From the NCBI GenBank assembly GCA_037043455.1, contig JAWPHD010010369.1, positions 30,382 to 94,381 on the forward strand: a stretch of 64,000 bases of DNA. Reading direction: 5' to 3'. Shown here in pieces: positions 57,841 to 64,000 of the stretch; the first letter of the stretch is position 1; each line of letters starts with the position of its first letter. The stretch is from Cyrtodaria siliqua (taxonomy: Eukaryota; Mollusca; Bivalvia; Adapedonta; Hiatellidae). The position numbers were made by a program, and so were the translations under genes. The notes under the pieces were generated by a model, which had not been told where the DNA came from, did not search any database, and worked only from the letters and a program-made list of their open reading frames with translations.

Positions 57841-60130
57841 GGAACTCTACTTCCCTTTTGAACAAATGGCACTTTTTAGCTTTTAACTTCAAGCTTGCTG
57901 AAGACAAGCGCTCAAAAACTCGTCCCAAGTTACTCATCATATCTTCAAATGATTTACCGGTCACTATCACATCATCAAGATATATAAGGCATATGTCCCA
58001 TTGTAACCCACAGAGCACAGTTTCCATGAGCCTCTCGAATGTTGCAGGTGCATTACAAAGTCCAAACGGCATGACATTGAATTCAAAGAGTCCTCGCTTT
58101 GTTACAAACGCTGTTTTGGGTTTATCTTGTTGCTCACATTCGACTTGCCAATATCCACTGCAAAGATCGAGAGTTGAAAACCAACACGATCCTGACAATT
58201 GATCAATCGACTCATCAATACCTGGAAGTGGATACGCGTCCTTTATTGTAGAGGCATTGAGCTTTCTATAATCAACACAGAAGCGCGTGCTCCCGTCCTT
58301 CTTTTTAACCAAAACTATGCCTGACGCCCACGGGCTCGATGACGGCTCAATTACTCCCCTATCTAACATATCGTCGATGTGTTTGTCAACGTCTGGCTGC
58401 ATATGTACCGGAATTCTCCTTAGTGGTTGTTTGATAGGTGTTCTGTCTTTTGTATTAATACTATGTTTAACAACACCTGTCCTCCCAAGCTCTGTATCAT
58501 CATTAGCAAACAAGGTTGAGTGTCGTAACAGGAGCTCTTCGACTTGCTTGGTTTGTTGATGTGTGAGCCCCTCGCTTGCTCTCGCGAGCACGTCTTGTAG
58601 AGCAGGTGATAACTGCGTTGCTCCCGTATTACATGCATTTGTCTGTTTTGTAATTACTTGATCAACATGACTCAGTGATGCAACAACAGTACCAGATCTA
58701 ATTACTTTAACGTCGTTTGAAACATTCATAATCCTTAATGGAACTGTTTGCTCATTGGTCACAAGAGCTTTCGCCACCATTCCTCGATCTGTCAGCAAAA
58801 ACCTTTCCTCAGGTTCAATTAGTCCTATTCCATTTGGAACAGTTGCTCCTTCAGATAAACATAAATTACCATAAGCAGTAATTTCTGACCGAGGTGGTAT
58901 GTTCAAAATTTCACTAACAGCGATTCTGTAGCAACCATATGAATCTTCAGACAACATATGCACAGTCTGACTGCCTATTTTGAGTGTTTTGTTTTCTAAA
59001 TCAATGACACATTTGTTATTCGTCATGAAATCGAGACCGAGTACACCGTCAAATGTCAATTTTGCAATGATAAAATCTTGTTTATAAATGTACGTGCCCA
59101 CAACTACAGGTACTAACGATTTACCGTGTACCTCAAGGGGCTCATTTGTGGCTGACAATATTTGTCGCCTTATTTTTGTGAGCAATGGACCACAACTTTC
59201 AGTGTTCCGTACTGCATCATAAACGTCAGTTGACAGAAGTGAAACTGTCGCTCCTGTGTCGACGAGCAGCCTCAGCTCTTTACCACCAATGTATATCTTT
59301 ACGTACACCCCAGAATCACCAGCTAGTCTCGTTACATCTTTTTGTCCAACACTGTCTCTCCTCGGTGAGATGTGTCGTTTATTCCTATCTGAGCTCACTT
59401 GTCCGGCATTTTGTTCCTCACTCCGGTTTGTATGACAATCACGCTTAAAATGTCCCATTTTGCCACAGTTATAACATTTCACATGCTTCTTTCTATCACT
59501 GTAGTCCGTTTTGAGCTGGGCTCTGCTTCCACTATTATCTATTGGCTTTTTCTCCAACTCATCAATCTTTCCCTCCATAGCTTGCATGGACTTCTGTAGC
59601 TCAGTCATGGTCAACATCAGTTTCTTCATATCACCTGAACTGCTACCCTCCTCTGATTGAGCCAATGGCCGCAGATACCCCTGCGCGTCTTTGCTCTTTA
59701 GCTCAGCTTTAGCAAATGCCTCGAGCTCAATGGCATGGCGTAAAGCATCATTTAGATTGGTTGGTCTTGACTGTTTAATCATTAAACGCATATCTGAATC
59801 TACAAGAGCATCTATAAATTGCTCTTTTGCCAGTGTCTCTCTTACATCGGCTGGAGCAGTAGGATACGCCAAATTTGTCAATCTCCTTATACTTTGACCG
59901 AGCTCAGGTAATGACTCAGAAGCTCTTTGTCGTCTCTCTCTAAGTTGAACTCGATGTAGTTCCATCTGATTAGGTGGAGCAAATCGATCATTCAGCGCAA
60001 TGACCAGATCGGTGTATTTGCGTGTCTCTTCATTCAAATCACCAAGAACAGCATGTGCTTGGCCACGCAACGAAACTGCAAGGTAAAGTGCCTTTTCTGG
60101 CTCAGTCCATTTACCATTTACATGCATCAA
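57773..60130 (-). CDS. gag-pol: Ty3-type gag capsid, zinc knuckle, protease and RT (785 codons open)
   Basis: This is a long open frame on the minus strand. Residues 8-145 are a capsid-type gag region (KALYLAVSLRGQAHAVLGDL). The single CCHC knuckle, CYNCGKMGHFKRDC, is at 219-232. The aspartic protease has LLVDTGATVSLL (Asp291) and VLGLDF. The RT has KKKDGSTRFCVDYRKLN near 609-625, FSTLDLCSGYWQ (Asp655), MPFGLCNAPATF and the YLDD box at 717-720. It ends at VEFLGHIISPDGI followed by QVVRD and a TGA at 57773-57775, where related elements continue with an aromatic residue into the RNase H linker. The frame starts inside gag. The upstream part of gag is in another frame (60111-60983), and the two overlap by 20 bp. 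Confidence 0.93.
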   Translation of the reverse strand: MMHVNGKWTEPEKALYLAVSLRGQAHAVLGDLNEETRKYTDLVIALNDRFAPPNQMELHRVQLRERRQRASESLPELGQSIRRLTNLAYPTAPADVRETLAKEQFIDALVDSDMRLMIKQSRPTNLNDALRHAIELEAFAKAELKSKDAQGYLRPLAQSEEGSSSGDMKKLMLTMTELQKSMQAMEGKIDELEKKPIDNSGSRAQLKTDYSDRKKHVKCYNCGKMGHFKRDCHTNRSEEQNAGQVSSDRNKRHISPRRDSVGQKDVTRLAGDSGVYVKIYIGGKELRLLVDTGATVSLLSTDVYDAVRNTESCGPLLTKIRRQILSATNEPLEVHGKSLVPVVVGTYIYKQDFIIAKLTFDGVLGLDFMTNNKCVIDLENKTLKIGSQTVHMLSEDSYGCYRIAVSEILNIPPRSEITAYGNLCLSEGATVPNGIGLIEPEERFLLTDRGMVAKALVTNEQTVPLRIMNVSNDVKVIRSGTVVASLSHVDQVITKQTNACNTGATQLSPALQDVLARASEGLTHQQTKQVEELLLRHSTLFANDDTELGRTGVVKHSINTKDRTPIKQPLRRIPVHMQPDVDKHIDDMLDRGVIEPSSSPWASGIVLVKKKDGSTRFCVDYRKLNASTIKDAYPLPGIDESIDQLSGSCWFSTLDLCSGYWQVECEQQDKPKTAFVTKRGLFEFNVMPFGLCNAPATFERLMETVLCGLQWDICLIYLDDVIVTGKSFEDMMSNLGRVFERLSSASLKLKAKKCHLFKREVEFLGHIISPDGISTDPKKIQVVRD

Positions 60131-60983
60131 AATGTGACTTGTAATCGAGCAAAGATGTGCTTCCGTCGTAAGTTGCTGGCTTAACAGTTACTGATGGCTT
60201 TTTACTGTATGGGAGCAAATCGTTCAAATCTTGCTTCTGCTCATTGCTTGATTCAGTAATACGACGCTTTCTGTAAGTGATATTAGGCTCAATTTCTCTT
60301 AAACGTATAACTGGCTCAGTTTCCAAAGTTTGCTCACTCCGTGTATCTTCTTTACATGTCGAGTCCTGTTTGGGAGCACGTAACGGTATTTTTGACTTTG
60401 GGGTCTCAACTATATTCTGATCATACTCTTCTAACGGTAATTTTGACTTTGGGGACTCAACTACAATTTGTTCATATTTCTGACTTTTCGATTTTTCTTG
60501 CTCTTTGCATGTTGTGTGTTGAGTTTGTGAGGACAACGGTTCATGCTCAGCCTTTTTATGTGTATTCTGCATATAATGATGCCTACCGTAGCTTTTGTCA
60601 TCACCATATTTGAGCGGTCCAGTTTGCTCCCCGATAGCGACTGATGCATACGGCGGTATTGATGTTTGCTCAACTTGCTCATGAACAAGTGCAGAAGAAA
60701 ATGAAACCATTTTAGGCCTTGCTCCCTGCATAGCATAAGGTGTGATATGCTCATGCTCATTTTTGGATGCTGGCTCATTTTTCGGCTCATTTGCACGTTG
60801 TCTCAAACCTGCACTTTGCATCTGCGTTGGCTTAGGTGTTGAATGCTCAATTCGACTTGCATTCATAGAATTTATGAGCTCCATCTCGTACTGATTAACA
60901 CGGTCCTCCAATTCTCTGATTGATCTGTTGAGCTCCTCCATTGCTGACTCGTTGACAGTGCTCGATTGCATTGCACTTGCCAT
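60111..60983 (-). CDS. gag: Ty3-type gag N-terminal frame, 290 codons
   Basis: The ATG at 60983 lies about 120 bp after the 5' LTR in element sense. The product has a short coiled-coil-like start (EELNRSIRELEDRVNQYEME), a long Lys/Glu/Gln-rich low-complexity region with an internal duplication (PKSKLPLEEYDQNIVE and PKSKIPL), and the start of the capsid domain (TYDGSTSLLDYKSHFDACKW), then TAA. The capsid domain continues one nucleotide over in the 785-codon frame. The junction TGTAAATGGTAA may therefore be a simple indel or a programmed +1 site. No cysteine box is present in this part. Confidence 0.85.
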   Translation of the reverse strand: MASAMQSSTVNESAMEELNRSIRELEDRVNQYEMELINSMNASRIEHSTPKPTQMQSAGLRQRANEPKNEPASKNEHEHITPYAMQGARPKMVSFSSALVHEQVEQTSIPPYASVAIGEQTGPLKYGDDKSYGRHHYMQNTHKKAEHEPLSSQTQHTTCKEQEKSKSQKYEQIVVESPKSKLPLEEYDQNIVETPKSKIPLRAPKQDSTCKEDTRSEQTLETEPVIRLREIEPNITYRKRRITESSNEQKQDLNDLLPYSKKPSVTVKPATYDGSTSLLDYKSHFDACKW

Positions 60984-61082
60984 AACAATAAAACAAAATT
61001 GAGCTGCTCGCTGTTGTAGAAATTGAGCTGCTCAGTTGGATAAGAATTGAGCTGCTCACTTTGAAATTGAGCTGCTCAATAT

Positions 61083-61101
61083 AATCCCGCGGCTGCCACC
61101 A
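61083..61101 (-). other. Primer binding site, tRNA-Leu-like
   Basis: Three nucleotides inside the 5' LTR the minus strand reads TGGTGGCAGCCGCGGGATT. Its complement ends in GCTGCCACCA, as the 3' end of a tRNA with CCA would. The acceptor and T-stem bases fit a leucine tRNA of the TAG/AAG type best, with about two differences from the vertebrate sequence I know. Confidence 0.7.
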
Positions 61102-61104
61102 ATT

Positions 61105-61683
61105 TGTAACGTGTACCGAGCGGTCTTGTACAATTGAGCCGCAAATGCAATGCGATTGTTCCAAATTACAGATTTAGCTACTTGCTCGAAGAAAATGATT
61201 ATTAAGAAACAACGAATCAGCCAATATAATTAACAGAATGAGCAACTATGATTATAAAATGATTGCATTAATTGATGTATATAAAACAGTATGGTAAATA
61301 GCCTAACTAGTATTTACTGCTGAGATTTTGGGGCTCGCTCTATTCGGGCTACCTCCCAAGGCCGTCAAAAGTATTAACTAGTAGGTTCTTACCAAGTGCT
61401 TGTAATTAGCTACCTTTAAATCTGTAAGCTTCTGGATGCTTCAGCGTCAGAATATCAACGAACCTGTATTACTGACTGCAATGCTTTATATACAGTCCTG
61501 AGCCATCCCTGTTCTGATTGGTCGTTTAATTTGATTGGACAAAATGCATGATTGGTCAATGCATTTGATTGGTTCGATTTCAATCCGTTTTGCGAAACAA
61601 GTAATCAACCGGAAGTTATAATATACGTAAGTAAAACGTTTTCAGTCAGGGCTAATTATATAGACGAATACAAAATCGTCACA
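61105..61683 (-). repeat. 5' LTR
   Basis: The 579-bp partner of 53764-54342. Differences cluster in the first 60 bp and around 61367-61369, 61539-61577 and 61675. TG...CA ends are intact. Confidence 0.97.
61484..61492 (-). promoter_or_regulatory. TATA box in the 5' LTR
   Basis: The minus strand reads TATATAAAG about 190 bp into the LTR in element sense, a good match to a core promoter TATA element. It is conserved in the other LTR. The transcription start was not determined. Confidence 0.5.
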
Positions 61684-62700
61684 ATAGCCTAGTTTGTTAG
61701 ATTATACATGTTCTGTATTTACTCTGTCCCGTTAAATTGGAATGACAATAAAGTAATGGTGACATTTGGTGCATCCACGAACCTGCTTTTAACACCTAGC
61801 GGCCTTTTTGCAAATGACTATTCCAAGGCAATATCCCTATTTTTAACCGTTTATGTTTGAGATGTTACACACTTGCCTCTTAATTATCCTCGTAACTGTT
61901 GTTTATTTTGATGAGTGCGTTTGGTTGACTGTGGTACATTGTACTTGAATGGTTGACTGTGGTACATTGTACTTGAATGGTTGACTGTGGTACATTGTAC
62001 TTGAATGGTTGACTGTGGTACATTGTACTTGAATTGTTGACTGTGGTACATTGTACTTAAATGGTTGACTGTGGTACATTGTACTTGAATGGTTGATTGT
62101 GGTACATTGTATTTGAATGGTTGACTGTGGTACATTGTACTTGAATGGTTGACTGTGGTACATTGTACTTGAACGGTTGACTGTGGTACATTGTACTTGA
62201 ATGGTTGACTGTGGCACATTGTACTTGAATGGTTGACTGTGGTACATTGTACTTGAATGGTTGACTGTGGTACATTGTACTTGAATGGTTGACTGTGGTA
62301 CATTGTACTTGAATGGTTGACTGTGGTACATTGTACTTGAATGGTTGACTGTGGTACATTGTACTTAAATGGTTGACTGTGGTACATTGTACTTGAATGG
62401 TTGATTGTGGTATATTGTACTTGAATGGTTGACTGTGGTACATTGTACTTGAATGGTTGACTGTGGTACATTGTTCTTGAACGGTTGACTGTGGTACATT
62501 GTACTTGAACGGTTGACTGTGGTACATTGTACTTGAATGTTTGACTGTGGTACATTGTACTTAAATGGTTGACTGTGGTACATTGTACTTGAATGGTTGA
62601 CTGTGGTACATTGTACTTGAATGGGTGACTGTGGTACATTGTACTTGAATGGTTGAATGCTACATTTCCTCTTCGACATTTATATCAACTTCTAAATGAC
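61684..62700 (+). repeat. Penelope-like tail, right part, containing a minisatellite
   Basis: It resumes the tail interrupted at 53763: CCTAGTTTGTTAGATTATAC, GGTGACATTTGGTGCATCC, AACACCTAGCGGCC and TTCCAAGGCAATATCCC. It reaches GTTGACTGTGGTAC, where the 28-bp array begins. After the array the tail ends normally with TGAATGCTACATTTCCTCTT and CGACATTTATATC. Confidence 0.8.
61923..62656. repeat. 28-bp minisatellite, about 26 copies
   Basis: The unit begins GGTTGACTGTGGTACATTGT and ends ACTTGAAT. Units are nearly identical. The first half and last bases correspond to the Penelope tail phrase GGTTGACTGTCGTCCTTGAATG, and the array lies exactly where that phrase is expected. Minus-strand frames with a 28-residue period (three units) are spurious. 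Confidence 0.95.
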
Positions 62701-63790
62701 TTGTATATGCAAATCGATATAAACAATGTATTTTTTCAACATCTTGATTTCCCTTTGCGTTTAAACTATTTCCCTTTGTCTGCTGATTATTAACATAAAA
62801 ACTATAATGCTTTGATTTACGTTGTCAGATTGGATCCCATTTATTCCTACAAAGATAAATAGATATGGGAAACTATATAGACATCCAGCTTTAATAATCC
62901 TGAATGGTTACTATTATATATACAGATACGTATTATCGCGGTACATTTTATTTCTGATAGAACGCAATGAATCAAACATACCGACTGGTATTGAATTGAA
63001 TGTCCCACATCATCGCACCCAATACTGTCACATCTGGTCTGGAATTCACCAACCATTCTTTAAACAATTCTTAGACTTCAGCTCAAGTACACAAATTTCG
63101 TTCATACATATTCCCATGACTTTCAAAGATACAACCCTCGTATAAAGTTCCTGTTTATTAATATTTGTCATATGTATACATAGCAGCTTGTTATACACGT
63201 TTATACTTTAATTTTATAGAAATATTTGTAATTGAAATTTGCATACTTGGGCTTAAGTCTAAGAATATGCTCAAGAATGGTTGGTGAATTCAAGGCCAGA
63301 ATGACAGTTGTGAAGATTAACACCTCTCATTGATGATATTCAACTAAGTCCTGGTTATGATTAGATAGTCTGAACGGTTTAACATTTGACCTGGTGGGGT
63401 CCCAGATAACAATAGTATACACGAATGTCATTTCGGCTGGACAGTGGAGTTTGAACGTATCAATGGAACTGAATAGAAAGAGAAATCGTGTACACACTGT
63501 ATGTATTCACATTCATCTGTGTTTGTCTGCATTATCCGTAAACACACAACCATCTAAGAAACATAGTAAGAGATACATACATAGTTGTTTTTGTACAATA
63601 GAAGATATTTTAAGTAACATTCAGTTATGTATTTATCCGTTTGACGTTTTGTTTATGTGTGCACACCTTATCGTCATTTGCATTTATTTTTCGAAAAAAA
63701 CTCATCGTAACATGCTTATTTTCACATTGTTTAATATCATGATATTTCTATATAATTATAATGTCTTTAAGTTCAAGCGTGAGAAGAAAC
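62701..63790. other. Unassigned stretch with an inverted repeat
   Basis: No gene is recognised. The frames at 62822-63145 and 63394-63819 have no supported similarity. The inverted repeat at 63024-63308 is described separately. Confidence 0.5.
63024..63308. repeat. Inverted repeat, ~65-bp arms, ~155-bp spacer
   Basis: Arm 63024-63088 (ACTGTCACATCTGGTCTGGA ... TTCTTAGACTTCAGCTCAAG) is matched by the reverse complement of 63244-63308 (CTTGGGCTTAAGTCTAAGAA ... GGTTGGTGAATTC). The stretch GAATTCACCAACCATTCTT is perfectly paired, and overall about 80-85 percent of positions pair. It could be the termini of a short foldback (MITE-like) element or a hairpin transcript. Confidence 0.7.
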
Positions 63791-63799
63791 TAAAAAAAG

Positions 63800-64000
63800 T
63801 AAGCATTGCATTGGAATAGGCACAAACACACACAGAAACAAAGAACGACTTTAAAGATGAATAAAATGCAAGTTAAGCACAAACACACACGTACAATACT
63901 CACTCCCAATAAACTGGGACAGTGTTAGTAAAGATATCCCCGCCAGGTTATTGCTTATATTAATGCTGCATTGCTTGTTAGATTATATAACCTGACGGGG
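63800..64000 (-). repeat. Penelope-like tail, inverted copy, cut by window end
   Basis: AACAAAGAACGACTTTAAAG, AATAAACTGGGACAGTG and AAGATATCCCCGCCAGG correspond to the tail on the minus strand. A segment of the mid-tail is deleted. The copy continues beyond the window. Confidence 0.65.

Larger units (their letters stand above)
53764..61683 (-). mobile_element. Complete Ty3/gypsy-type LTR retrotransposon, 7920 bp
   Basis: In element sense (minus strand) the order is 5' LTR (61683-61105), PBS (61101-61083), gag, protease, RT, RNase H, integrase, pol C-terminus (stop at 55611-55613), C2H2 zinc-finger frame (55352-54617), polypurine tract and 3' LTR (54342-53764). RT-RNase H-integrase order is that of Ty3/gypsy (Metaviridae). 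I counted about 11 differences between the two 579-bp LTRs (roughly 2 percent), so insertion is fairly recent. Coding capacity is nevertheless lost through several in-frame stops and frame shifts in pol and a changed integrase residue. No envelope-like frame is seen. It lies inside a Penelope tail copy, in the opposite direction to it. Confidence 0.95.

Noticed and set aside
57753..59897. Plus-strand frames across the Ty3-type pol region
   Set aside because: Antisense shadows of the gag-pol frame.
61884..62679. Four overlapping minus-strand frames (CTTVNHSSTMYHSQPFKYNV type)
   Set aside because: 28-bp repeat read in all three frames. The shared pattern in every frame shows it is not coding.
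62822..63819. Plus-strand frames of 107 and 141 codons
   Set aside because: The first overlaps the foldback arm and the second is AT-driven and partly Lys/Phe/Ile-rich. No similarity was recognised.

Overview
The window is AT-rich, repeat-dense, gene-poor metazoan DNA. It most resembles a bivalve mollusc. The reasons are an intronless Mab-21/cGAS-like coding region, a Penelope-like reverse transcriptase family with many scattered 3' tails, a KIAA1958/Crypton-type tyrosine-recombinase relic, tRNA-derived SINEs with molluscan-style tails, and many minisatellites. No intact cellular gene was found. The species is not determined.

Layout. 1-1110: a dispersed repeat (called R1 here). 1450-5119: about 80 copies of a 46-bp AT-rich satellite. 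5155-5607: six 75-bp units. 5813-7948 (minus): a Mab-21/cGAS-like nucleotidyltransferase with a C-terminal TPR-like region, open except for one in-frame TGA. 8810-9240: a GC-rich unit ending in a long GAA tract. 9240-11497: a 39-bp minisatellite, interrupted at 11498-14696 by a rearranged Penelope-like element made of inverted partial copies, then resuming at 14697. 15459-17089: a broken Crypton/KIAA1958-like gene. 17487-24500: SINE-like units, hairpins and degenerate repeats. 24522-25968: a second array of the same 39-bp unit. 26346-48240: scattered SINE, Penelope-tail and R1 copies plus 37-, 43-, ~90-, ~93- and ~165-bp tandem arrays. 48905-50650 (minus): a decayed LINE interrupted by a SINE-like dimer.

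53764-61683 holds the clearest feature: a complete Ty3/gypsy-type LTR retrotransposon on the minus strand. It has two 579-bp LTRs, an ATAG target duplication, a primer binding site resembling tRNA-Leu, gag, protease, RT, RNase H and integrase. An additional C2H2 zinc-finger reading frame lies between pol and the 3' LTR. The element sits inside a Penelope tail copy. That same tail copy has expanded on its other side (61923-62656) into a 28-bp minisatellite.

The main theme is mobile elements nested in one another, with at least two minisatellites (28 bp and 43 bp) that appear to have grown out of pieces of retroelements. The most unusual candidates are the zinc-finger accessory frame of the Ty3 element, the element-derived minisatellites, and the near-intact but interrupted cGAS-like gene.
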